Made by a program: the position numbers and the translations under genes. A stretch of DNA of 64,000 bases from SCTD01 sp963784675 (GTDB lineage: Bacteria; Actinomycetota; Actinomycetes; Mycobacteriales; SCTD01), in the NCBI GenBank assembly GCA_963784675.1, contig CAWASE010000001.1:310001-374000 (forward strand), read 5' to 3'. This document shows, piece by piece, positions 1-6,784 of this stretch (the first letter of the stretch is position 1; each line of letters opens with the position of its first letter). Below the pieces are notes generated by a model. That model did no database searches. It saw nothing but the letters and a program-made list of their open reading frames with translations, and was not told the origin of the DNA.

Positions 1-1
1 G

Positions 2-193
2 CCCGAGACACGACGGAATCGACGCATCCGTACCGAGATCGATCAACCCGGGCTCCGGGCCTCGATCGTGGCCGACGTGAACGTCGTCGTCTCGAACGGC
101 GGCAACGCGTCTTCCCAGCAGCACGTCCATGTCCGGCAGGGCCGGTCCGTCCGGAACGAGCCCGATCCCCACCCCCAGAAGGAGCAGTCGTGA
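2..193 (+). CDS. C-terminal end of an upstream ORF of the peptide cluster (partial)
   Basis: This reading frame enters from the left edge and ends at TGA 191-193, overlapping the GTG start of the next peptide gene in a GTGA arrangement, which suggests translational coupling. About 63 residues are visible. The central part (residues 21-43) is rich in Val, Asn, Ser and Gln, with a VNVVVSNGG stretch followed by Q-x-V-x-V-x-Q spacing. That composition resembles the C-terminal halves of the three small peptides downstream, so it may be another member or a longer relative. The last ~20 residues are hydrophilic. An alternative frame in line with the next gene is also open but is Arg/Pro-rich, as expected of a shadow frame. 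The N-terminus is outside the window and no known family was recognised. Confidence 0.5.
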   Translation, partial: PETRRNRRIRTEIDQPGLRASIVADVNVVVSNGGNASSQQHVHVRQGRSVRNEPDPHPQKEQS

Positions 194-390
194 GCGACCA
201 GCCCGGTCTTTCCCCCGAAGAGCTCGACAGCGCGTCCGGCGAGCAGCTCCCCGAGCGCGAGCAGATGTCGCTCGTCAACGCCAACGTCGCCGTCCCGGTG
301 AACGCCGCCGTGGCCGCCAACGTGCTGTCCGACGGTGCGACCGCGTACGCCGACGCGGCGCAGATCGCCGACATCGACCAGTCCAACTAG
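190..390 (+). CDS. Small tandem peptide 1 of the M50-protease cluster
   Basis: A 66-aa acidic peptide starting at GTG, with AAGGAG five bases upstream. It is the first of three tandem paralogues. All three share GLS near the N-terminus, a GEQLP(D/E)REQMSL block around residues 18-30, an AN(V/L)A-x-PVN block, NVLSD around residues 44-49, and a C-terminal QSN. There are no Cys residues, no classical signal peptide and no transmembrane helix; the second half is Ala/Val/Asn-rich with alternating small and polar residues. The gene is coupled to the upstream ORF by a GTGA overlap and sits in the same direction as an M50 membrane protease. The conserved front half plus repetitive tail suggests leader and core regions of a processed or exported peptide. 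That role is inference; no named family was recognised. Confidence 0.8.
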   Translation: MSDQPGLSPEELDSASGEQLPEREQMSLVNANVAVPVNAAVAANVLSDGATAYADAAQIADIDQSN

Positions 391-435
391 CTCGTCCCAC
401 CGGCTCGACCCACCTCAACCCCCAGGGAGTTCGAC

Positions 436-639
436 ATGAGTGAGATCACCCCCGGCCTGTCCGACAGCGAGCTCGAGGCGCAGGGTGGCGAGCAGCTGCC
501 CGACCGTGAGCAGATGTCGCTCATCAGCGCCAACCTCGCCGCCCCGGTGAACGCCGCCGTCGCCGCCAACGTCCTGTCCGACAACTCGGTCGCGTACGCC
601 AACGCCGACCAGGACGTCACCATCGTCCAGAGCAACTAG
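436..639 (+). CDS. Small tandem peptide 2 of the M50-protease cluster
   Basis: A 67-aa peptide with an ATG start preceded by an AGGGAG ribosome-binding site. It is the second paralogue. The GEQLPDREQMSL block and the PVNAAVAANVLSD block are retained almost unchanged relative to peptide 1, while the last 18 residues are more variable (NSVAYANADQ then a VQSN end). The 45-nt gap after peptide 1 holds no obvious terminator, so co-transcription is likely. It has no cysteine, signal peptide or membrane segment. Near-identity of the middle blocks with divergence at both ends points to tandem duplication under selection on the central segment. It could be a RiPP-type precursor, a self-assembling surface peptide, or a substrate or inhibitor of the downstream M50 protease; none is proven. 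Confidence 0.8.
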   Translation: MSEITPGLSDSELEAQGGEQLPDREQMSLISANLAAPVNAAVAANVLSDNSVAYANADQDVTIVQSN

Positions 640-648
640 GAGATCTTC

Positions 649-852
649 ATGCCTGACACCGACGCAGGTCTGTCCGCCGCCGAGCTGGACGCCGCTTCCG
701 GCGAGCAGCTGCCCGACCGTGAGCAGATGTCGCTCGTGAACGCCAACGTCGCAGCGCCCGTCAACGTGGCCGCTGCGCTGAACGTGCTCTCGGACGGCTC
801 CGTGGCGGTGGCGGACGCCACGCAGACCGCCACCATCGATCAGTCCAACTAG
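649..852 (+). CDS. Small tandem peptide 3 of the M50-protease cluster
   Basis: A 67-aa peptide starting at ATG 649, only nine bases after peptide 2 ends. Its ribosome-binding site AGGAGA overlaps the TAG of peptide 2, so the two are almost certainly co-transcribed. It keeps GEQLPDREQMSLVNANV, the PVN block, NVLSD and the terminal DQSN, but replaces the AAVAAN stretch with a VAAALN variant. It is the last of the peptide set and is followed directly by a strong hairpin (863-893), then the M50 protease gene. Like its paralogues it lacks Cys, a signal peptide and a membrane helix. Function is unassigned; the conserved block before the Ala/Val/Asn-rich tail would be the obvious recognition element if the PqqD-like region of the neighbouring protease binds it. 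Confidence 0.8.
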   Translation: MPDTDAGLSAAELDAASGEQLPDREQMSLVNANVAAPVNVAAALNVLSDGSVAVADATQTATIDQSN

Positions 853-862
853 TCGTGCCGCG

Positions 863-893
863 CTCAGGGTCCGCCGTCCCGGCGGGCCCTGAG
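863..893 (+). terminator. Strong stem-loop between peptide 3 and the M50 gene
   Basis: CTCAGGG (863-869) pairs with CCCTGAG (887-893), extended by a T-G wobble and CCGCC/GGCGG around a 5-nt loop, giving a 13-bp stem with no bulge. There is no U-tract after it and the M50 start lies only 25 nt downstream. It is therefore more likely an attenuator or 3'-end stabiliser that gives more peptide than protease mRNA than a full terminator. The pairing is seen in the sequence; the role is inferred. Confidence 0.6.
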
Positions 894-918
894 TGCTGTC
901 ACCGTCGGGGGAGAACGC

Positions 919-2793
919 ATGACCGTCGCACCTGAACGTCCGGTGCAGCAGGACCGCCCGATGGTCGGGTGCCCGTCGCGGCGCCATGCCCGCAGCAGCA
1001 GCAGCGGTGGCGCGAGCCGGACCCGCACGCCGAAGCTGGCCGACGGTGTGAGCCTGCTCGGCGAGTACGCCGGCTCGGGCTACGAGACGCCGCAGTACCT
1101 GGCGCGCCGACCCGGCGGACAGCTCGTGCAGCTGTCGGACCTGCTGCACCACGTCGCCGACGAGTGCGACGGGCAGCGCGACAGCGCCCAGGTCGCCGAA
1201 CGGGTCTCCGCCACCTACGGCAAGACGGTCAGCGCGGACAACGTCGACACGCTCGTGCGCAAGCTGCAGGAGCTCGGCATCCTGGCCGCGCCCGACGGCA
1301 GCAGCCCGGAGGTCCAGGAGTCCGACCCGTTGCTCGGGCTCAAGCTGCGCTCGCAGGTCCTGTCCCCCGCGACGGTGCAGCGTCTGACCAGGCTGGTCCG
1401 CCCGGTGTTCTGGCCGCCGCTGGTGCTTGCCGTGATCGCCGCCCTGCTGGCCACCGACGTCTGGCTGTTCTTCGTGCACGGGGTCGGCGGGGGGCTGCGC
1501 TCCTCGGTCGAGCAGCCGTTGGTGTTCCTGCTGGTGGTCGTCGTCATCGTCGTGTCGGCCGGCCTGCACGAGTTCGGCCACGCCGCCGCCTGCGCCTACG
1601 GAGGCGCCAAGCCCGGTGGCATGGGGGCCGGCATCTACGTCATCTGGCCGGCGTTCTACACCGACGTCACCGACGCCTACCAGCTTGATCGTCGCGGTCG
1701 CCTGCGCACCGACCTCGGCGGCGTCTACGTCAACGCGATGATCGTCATCGGCACCGCCCTGACCTACGCCCTCACCCGCTACGAACCGCTGGTCCTGATC
1801 TGCTTCCTGCTCCAGATCCAGGTGCTGCAGCAGATGCTGCCGTTCCTGCGCCTGGACGGCTACTACGTCGTGAGCGACCTCGTGGGGGTGCCCGACCTGT
1901 TCCGCCGGATCGGGCCCGTGCTGCGTTCCGCGATCCCCTTCCGCACCCGCGAGCCGGAGGTCACCGAGCTGAAGCCCTGGGTGCGCCGGGTCGTGGCCGG
2001 CTGGGTGTTCTTCCTCGTGCCGATCCTCGGCCTCAACCTCGGCTACTTCCTGCTGTCCGCACCGCGCATCGTCGCCACCAGCTGGGACTCCGGCGCCCGG
2101 TTCGTCGGGCAGATCACCACCGAGGGCGGAGCCACCGCCGTCTTCGCCGCCGTGCAGCTCGTCCTGCTGCTGCTGCCGACGATCGGCATCTCCTACACCG
2201 CGCTGCGCTTCGCCCGTCGCGGTACCGCCGGGGCGTGGCGCTGGTCGGCCGGGTCGGTCGGTCGGCGCGGGGTCGTCTTCGTCGGGATCGCCGCCGTGCT
2301 CGGGCTGCTCAGCGTCGCCTGGTACCCCGACAGCCGGGTGACCCCCTACCGCCAGGGCGAGACCGGCACCGTGCAGCAGCAGGTCGGCGATCTCAGCGCC
2401 TTCGGCGACGGGGCGCCGCTGCTGCGCTCGCCGCGACAGGCCCAGCAGCCGCTCGAGGCCGTCCCGGCCGGCACCTCCGCAGTGAGCGGCTCGACCCGCA
2501 GCGCGCCCGGCACGCAGGAACCCGCTGCGGCGCCGGTCCCCGGCACGAGCCCGTCCCCGGGGGCCCCGTCCGGCTCCCCGTCAGAGGCTCCGACGCCGCC
2601 TCCCGGGGCGGGCGCCTCACCGGGAACGGCGACGGACCCGACAGCAGGGCCGAGCGCCGCCCCCAGCACGGCGCCCACCTTCGGACCCAGCCCCGACGCC
2701 AGCCCCGACGCCACTCCCGCTCCCGCGCCGGCGACGACCTCCGCCACGTCTGCCAGCACCGCTCCGACCGCCGCGCCCTCACCGGCCAACTGA
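919..2793 (+). CDS. M50-type membrane zinc metalloprotease with PqqD-like N-terminal region
   Basis: A 624-aa polytopic membrane protein starting at ATG after GGGGGAGAA. Residues about 65-125 look like a PqqD-like small winged-helix region, the type that binds leader peptides in RiPP systems. Membrane helices follow, with the zinc-site motif HEFGH (H217, E218, H221) at the end of one of them and LDGYY (D313) supplying the expected third ligand region of site-2-protease-like M50 enzymes. Further helices run to about residue 490. The last ~110 residues are a Pro/Ala/Ser/Thr-rich tail, probably extracytoplasmic. It matches proteins usually annotated as putative peptide zinc metalloprotease (YydH-like). 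It follows three small peptides and precedes a CxxC-repeat protein by 12 nt, so it probably processes or exports those peptides. The family call is good; the substrate is inference. Confidence 0.85.
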   Translation: MTVAPERPVQQDRPMVGCPSRRHARSSSSGGASRTRTPKLADGVSLLGEYAGSGYETPQYLARRPGGQLVQLSDLLHHVADECDGQRDSAQVAERVSATYGKTVSADNVDTLVRKLQELGILAAPDGSSPEVQESDPLLGLKLRSQVLSPATVQRLTRLVRPVFWPPLVLAVIAALLATDVWLFFVHGVGGGLRSSVEQPLVFLLVVVVIVVSAGLHEFGHAAACAYGGAKPGGMGAGIYVIWPAFYTDVTDAYQLDRRGRLRTDLGGVYVNAMIVIGTALTYALTRYEPLVLICFLLQIQVLQQMLPFLRLDGYYVVSDLVGVPDLFRRIGPVLRSAIPFRTREPEVTELKPWVRRVVAGWVFFLVPILGLNLGYFLLSAPRIVATSWDSGARFVGQITTEGGATAVFAAVQLVLLLLPTIGISYTALRFARRGTAGAWRWSAGSVGRRGVVFVGIAAVLGLLSVAWYPDSRVTPYRQGETGTVQQQVGDLSAFGDGAPLLRSPRQAQQPLEAVPAGTSAVSGSTRSAPGTQEPAAAPVPGTSPSPGAPSGSPSEAPTPPPGAGASPGTATDPTAGPSAAPSTAPTFGPSPDASPDATPAPAPATTSATSASTAPTAAPSPAN

Positions 2794-2805
2794 ACCGAGG
2801 ACACC

Positions 2806-3678
2806 ATGCACCTGCCCCGACTCTCCGCCTCGCGCCAGGCCTGGCTGCGACGGCCCGTCGTGCTCGCGCCGATCACCACCTTCGCCCTCGCCGGGCTCCT
2901 CGGCACCGGCCTGCTGGTGGCGAACGCCGTCGGCACCGGGCCGGTGACCGAGGTGGGCGCCACCGCCAGTCCCGACCCGTCCAGCGCACCTGCGGGGGGC
3001 TCGACGACGTCCGGTGGCGACGACAACGCAGCCGTGGCGGTGAACACCAAGGACGGCAGCACCGTCTACGCCGTCCGGCTGAAGGTCGTGTTCACCGGCG
3101 CCGACGTCGTCGACTCGACCAACGTCGCCGTCGCGGCCGCATCGTGCACGGACTGCCAGACCGTCGCGATCGCCCTGGAGGGCGTCGTCATCACCGGCGA
3201 CGCAGAGGTGATCGCTCCAGAGAACGTCGCCCTGGCCATCAACAGCGGGTGCACCAACTGCCAGACCCTGGCGTACGCCTACCAGAACGTCCAGACCACC
3301 GACGGCAAGGTCCGCCTGACCGGCGCCGGTCGCAAGCAGATCGCCGACCTGCGCAAGCAGCTCAACCAGCTGCGCACGTCCGGCCTGGACCTGGCGGCGG
3401 TGCGCGCCGAGGTCAACCGGATCGCCGGGGAGTTCGCCTCCGTCCTGCGGACCGAGCTGGTCGCCAAGGGCAAGCCACAGGCGAGCCCCTCCCCCTCGGT
3501 CGAGGGCGGCAGCCCGGTCGCCACCGCTTCACCGTCGGCCGACAGCGGCCGCACCGCCTCCCCCGCGGCAGCCGGCCCCTCCGCCGGGACGACGCCCAGC
3601 GCGAGCGCGCAACCCACGACCAGCGCCCAGCCGAGGACCAGCGCCCAGCCCAGCGTGAGCGCCTCCCCAGCGGCCTAG
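2806..3678 (+). CDS. Membrane-anchored protein with two CxxCQT repeats
   Basis: A 290-aa protein starting at ATG after GAGGA, 12 nt past the protease gene, so the same operon. A positively charged N-terminus and one hydrophobic helix (about residues 18-42) act as signal peptide or anchor. The folded part (about 65-165) has two related units, each centred on C-T-(D/N)-C-Q-T followed by alternating Ala/hydrophobic residues: C114/C117 and C149/C152, 35 residues apart. A helical segment (about 165-215) follows, then a Ser/Pro/Ala/Thr-rich tail. The paired CxxC motifs could form disulfides or bind metal or heme outside the membrane. I recognise the CxxCQT pattern from uncharacterised actinobacterial proteins next to M50 genes but know no function. 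Its stop codon shares the CTAG tetranucleotide with the convergent murF stop. Confidence 0.7.
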   Translation: MHLPRLSASRQAWLRRPVVLAPITTFALAGLLGTGLLVANAVGTGPVTEVGATASPDPSSAPAGGSTTSGGDDNAAVAVNTKDGSTVYAVRLKVVFTGADVVDSTNVAVAAASCTDCQTVAIALEGVVITGDAEVIAPENVALAINSGCTNCQTLAYAYQNVQTTDGKVRLTGAGRKQIADLRKQLNQLRTSGLDLAAVRAEVNRIAGEFASVLRTELVAKGKPQASPSPSVEGGSPVATASPSADSGRTASPAAAGPSAGTTPSASAQPTTSAQPRTSAQPSVSASPAA

Positions 3679-5054
3679 GGCTGCTGGAGCAGAGCCTCGG
3701 CGACACGCTCGAGGCGGGCGCTGCGGGAGGCCTTGACCAGCACGACGTCCCCCGGCGCGAGCTCGCGGCGCAGCAGGACGACGGCTTCCTCGACGTCGGC
3801 GACGTGGATCGACTCCGAGCCCCAGGAGCCCTCCAGCACCGCGCCGGCGTGGATGCCGCCGGCCTGCTCGCCGACGACGACGAGCTGGCCGACGTCGAGC
3901 CGCACGACGAAGCGCCCGAGGTCCATGTGAGCCTCGCGGGCGTCGTCGCCCAGCTCGGCCATGTGCCCGAGGACCGCCACGGTGCGTCGCGTCTTGCCCT
4001 TGCTCATGACCGCGAGAGTCTTCAGCGCGGCCCGCATCGACTCGGGGTTGGCGTTGTAGGCGTCGTTGATGATCGTGACGCCGTCAGGGCGCTCGGAGAC
4101 CTCCATCCGCCAACGGCTGACGGGGACCGCGGCGCTCAGCAGGCGCGCGATGCGGTCGACGTCGGTCGTCACGTGCAGCGCAGCGGCCGCGGCAGCCAGC
4201 GCGTTGAGCGCGGCGTGCTCGCCGCGCAGTTGCAGGGCGACGTCGGCGGCGCCGTGCGGGGTGAGCAGCCGGAACGACGCGCGCCCCTGCTCGTCCAGGG
4301 TCAGGCCGTCGGCCCGGACGTCGGCGCCGGCACGCAGCCCGAAGGTCGTCACCGGACGGTCGGTGCGACGCGCCATCGCCCGGACGTAGGCGTCGTCGGC
4401 GTTCAGGACGACGGCGGTGCGCGCTGCCTCGACCAGCTCGCCCTTGGCCTGCGCGATGCCGTCGCGGCCGCCGAACTCGCCCAGGTGCGCCGTGCCGACG
4501 TTCAGCACGACGGCGACGTGCGGGGCGACGATCGAGCTGAGGAAGGCGATGTGGCCGATGCCCCGGGCGCTGTACTCCAGGGCGGCGAAACGGGTCTGCG
4601 GGGTGCGCCGGAGCGCCGTCAGCGGCAGACCGAGCTCGTTGTTGAACGAGCCCTCCGGGGCCAGCGTGGGGCCGAGGTCGCTGAGCACCTGGGCCAGCAG
4701 GTCCTTGGTCGAGGTCTTGCCGCTGCTGCCGGTGATACCGACCGTCAGCGGCTCGGGCTCACGGGCATAGAGCACCCGGGCGAGGTGCTGCACGGCCGTG
4801 AGCGGGTCCGGCACCGTGAGGGCCGGCAGCAGCGGGTCCAGGTCGCGGGTCAGCAGCGCGCCGACGGCTCCAGCCTCGCGGGCGGCGCCGAGATGGTCGT
4901 GCCCGTCGCTCTGCTCGCCGGGCAGCGCCACGAACAGGTCGCCGGGCCGGACCCGTCGGCTGTCGACCTGAACCTGCCCGGTGACCGGCAGGTCAGCTCC
5001 GCGCAGGGCTGCGCCGAGCAACCCGGCGAGCTCGCCGAGCGACGTCGGCATCAT
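3675..5054 (-). CDS. murF: UDP-N-acetylmuramoyl-tripeptide--D-alanyl-D-alanine ligase
   Basis: A 459-aa cytoplasmic Mur ligase that adds D-Ala-D-Ala to UDP-MurNAc-tripeptide in peptidoglycan precursor synthesis. Visible features are an N-terminal substrate-binding domain with the DSR and DLFVALPG motifs, the ATP loop GITGSSGKTSTK, the NNELGLPLT segment, and the late NDAYNANPESM motif typical of MurF. Length fits the family. The start is the first ATG of an ATGATG at 5054-5049; the preceding murE stop TGA overlaps it, so the two ligases are coupled in the order murE-murF. Usually mraY and murD follow in the dcw cluster; here the gene instead ends tail-to-tail against the CxxC-repeat protein, with both stop codons sharing CTAG at 3675-3678. 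Confidence 0.97.
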   Translation of the reverse strand: MMPTSLGELAGLLGAALRGADLPVTGQVQVDSRRVRPGDLFVALPGEQSDGHDHLGAAREAGAVGALLTRDLDPLLPALTVPDPLTAVQHLARVLYAREPEPLTVGITGSSGKTSTKDLLAQVLSDLGPTLAPEGSFNNELGLPLTALRRTPQTRFAALEYSARGIGHIAFLSSIVAPHVAVVLNVGTAHLGEFGGRDGIAQAKGELVEAARTAVVLNADDAYVRAMARRTDRPVTTFGLRAGADVRADGLTLDEQGRASFRLLTPHGAADVALQLRGEHAALNALAAAAAALHVTTDVDRIARLLSAAVPVSRWRMEVSERPDGVTIINDAYNANPESMRAALKTLAVMSKGKTRRTVAVLGHMAELGDDAREAHMDLGRFVVRLDVGQLVVVGEQAGGIHAGAVLEGSWGSESIHVADVEEAVVLLRRELAPGDVVLVKASRSARLERVAEALLQQP

Positions 5055-6688
5055 CGCGCGGACCGGAGGGCGGCCCGGAGCACGACCCGGTCGTCGAACG
5101 GGGTGACCACCCCCTGCGACTCCTGCCCGGACTCGTGCCCCTTGCCGGCGACCACGACGGCGTCCTGCGGTCCGGCGGCTGCGACGGCCAGCGCGATCGC
5201 GGCGGCGCGGTCGGGCTCGCGCAGCGCGCCGGGGGCGGCGGCGGCCATCGCGTCCAGGATGGCGTCGGGGTCCTCGCTGCGGGGGTTGTCGCTGGTGAGG
5301 ACGGCGAGGTCGGCGGTGGCTGCGGCGGCCCCCATCTGCGGACGCTTGCCGCGGTCGCGGTCGCCACCGCAGCCGAGCACCACGATGACCTTGCCGGGCG
5401 TGATGCTGCGGACCGCCGCCAGCAGGCGGGTCACGGCGTCGGGCGTGTGGGCGTAGTCCACGACGGCCAGGAAATCCTGCCCGGCGTCGATCCGCTCCAT
5501 CCGGCCGGGCACGCCTGGGCACTCGGCGACGCCACGTACGGCCGCCTGCAGGTCGATCCCGGCGACAGCCAGCATCGCCAGGGCGGCCAGGGCGTTGCTG
5601 ACGTTGAAGTCGCCGGGCAGCCGCACCGACGCGCGGGTGTCGACGCCCGGCCCGACCAGGCGGAAGCTGCTGCCGTCGGCGCGCAGGTCGACCTCGCGGG
5701 CCTGCCACGAGGCGTCCTCGCCGTAGGTCGCGAGCGGGAGGTCGGCGTTGCGCAGCAGCCGCCGACCGGCGGCGTCGTCGACGTTGACGACCCCGGCGCG
5801 GGACCGCGCGGAGGTGAACAGGGAGGCCTTCGCGGCTTCGTAGGCGGCCATGTCGGGATGGAAGTCCAGGTGGTCCTGCGAGAGGTTGGTGAAGCCCGCG
5901 ACGTCGAAGCGCAGGCCGTCGACCCGACCGAGCGTGAGAGCGTGGCTGCTGACCTCCATCGCGACGGCGGCGGTGCCACGCTCGCGCATGACGGCCAGCA
6001 GGGCCTGCAGGTCGGTGGCCTCCGGGGTGGTACGCACGCTCGGGACGACGTCGTCGCCGATGCGGGTCAGGACGGTGCCGAGCAGGCCGGTCGCCAGGCC
6101 TGCGGCGCGCAGCCCGGCCTCCAGCAGGAAGGCGGTCGTCGTCTTGCCGTTGGTCCCGGTGACGCCGAGCATGAGCAGGTCGGCGGCCGGGTCGCCGTGG
6201 ACCCACGACGCGACCTGGCCCAGCACCGCGCGGGGGTCGTGGGTCACGACGGCGGGAAGGTCCGCCGTGCCGCTGCCGGCGGCGAGGGTCGCCGCCCCCA
6301 CAGGGTCCGTGAGCACCGCGACGGCGCCGTTCGCCTGCGCCTGCGCTGCGAAGTCGGCGCCGTGGGTGCGGGCCCCGGGCAGGGCGGCGTACAGGTCACC
6401 GGGGCGGACCGCTCGCGAGTCGTGCGTGCAGCCGGTGACGTTGACGCCGTCGGCCGACCGGTCCACGAGCGGCCGCGCGAGCTGCCCCGTCAGCCGTGAC
6501 AACAGCTCCGCGAGCGGACGTGCGATCGGCGCCGACGGTCGGGGCGACGCACCGAGCAGGCCGCCGGCCTGGTCTGCCGAGGGGGACGGCGCGGCCGCGC
6601 CGGGGATCGCCGTCACGGCAGGTGACGCTAGCCGCGACCGGTGCACGCACCCGCCCGCCGCGCCGCGCCGTCGTGCGCCGATGCTCAC
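5051..6688 (-). CDS. murE: UDP-N-acetylmuramoyl-L-alanyl-D-glutamate--2,6-diaminopimelate ligase
   Basis: A 545-aa Mur ligase adding the third stem-peptide residue. The ATP loop GVTGTNGKTTT is near residues 175-185. The DNPR motif at 467-470 is the signature of enzymes that select meso-diaminopimelate rather than lysine, so the wall is predicted to be meso-DAP type. The start chosen is GTG 6688, which has GAGGA seven bases upstream; this gives a ~35-residue Ala/Arg-rich extension before the usual domain. A GTG at 6616 is an alternative without a clear ribosome-binding site. The stop overlaps the murF start (ATGA). Upstream lies a 96-nt divergent promoter region shared with the EamA gene. Confidence 0.96.
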   Translation of the reverse strand: MSIGARRRGAAGGCVHRSRLASPAVTAIPGAAAPSPSADQAGGLLGASPRPSAPIARPLAELLSRLTGQLARPLVDRSADGVNVTGCTHDSRAVRPGDLYAALPGARTHGADFAAQAQANGAVAVLTDPVGAATLAAGSGTADLPAVVTHDPRAVLGQVASWVHGDPAADLLMLGVTGTNGKTTTAFLLEAGLRAAGLATGLLGTVLTRIGDDVVPSVRTTPEATDLQALLAVMRERGTAAVAMEVSSHALTLGRVDGLRFDVAGFTNLSQDHLDFHPDMAAYEAAKASLFTSARSRAGVVNVDDAAGRRLLRNADLPLATYGEDASWQAREVDLRADGSSFRLVGPGVDTRASVRLPGDFNVSNALAALAMLAVAGIDLQAAVRGVAECPGVPGRMERIDAGQDFLAVVDYAHTPDAVTRLLAAVRSITPGKVIVVLGCGGDRDRGKRPQMGAAAATADLAVLTSDNPRSEDPDAILDAMAAAAPGALREPDRAAAIALAVAAAGPQDAVVVAGKGHESGQESQGVVTPFDDRVVLRAALRSAR

Positions 6689-6772
6689 AGCACCGTCCTC
6701 GGGGCGTCGAGGCGCACCGTGCCGAGGCCACCCCGCGAGGCTCCCGGACCTCGAGCGCCGGTGCAGCGCCGC

Positions 6773-6778
6773 TAGCGT
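6773..6778 (+). promoter_or_regulatory. -10 hexamer TAGCGT for a leaderless transcript
   Basis: TAGCGT fits the actinobacterial TANNNT -10 consensus and lies exactly 6 nt before the GTG start of the EamA gene, leaving no room for a ribosome-binding site. This is the layout of leaderless mRNAs. No clear -35 element was seen. Confidence 0.55.
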
Positions 6779-6784
6779 TCGGGC

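Noticed and set aside
129..443. Plus-strand frame overlapping peptide 1
   Set aside because: Arg-rich shadow frame; peptide 1 in another frame has paralogues and a ribosome-binding site.
2235..5456. A 1073-codon open frame on the plus strand through the M50 gene's end, the CxxC gene and antisense to murF
   Set aside because: Arg/Gly/Ala-rich composition with no domain; it runs out of frame or antisense to well-supported genes. Long false frames are expected at this GC content.
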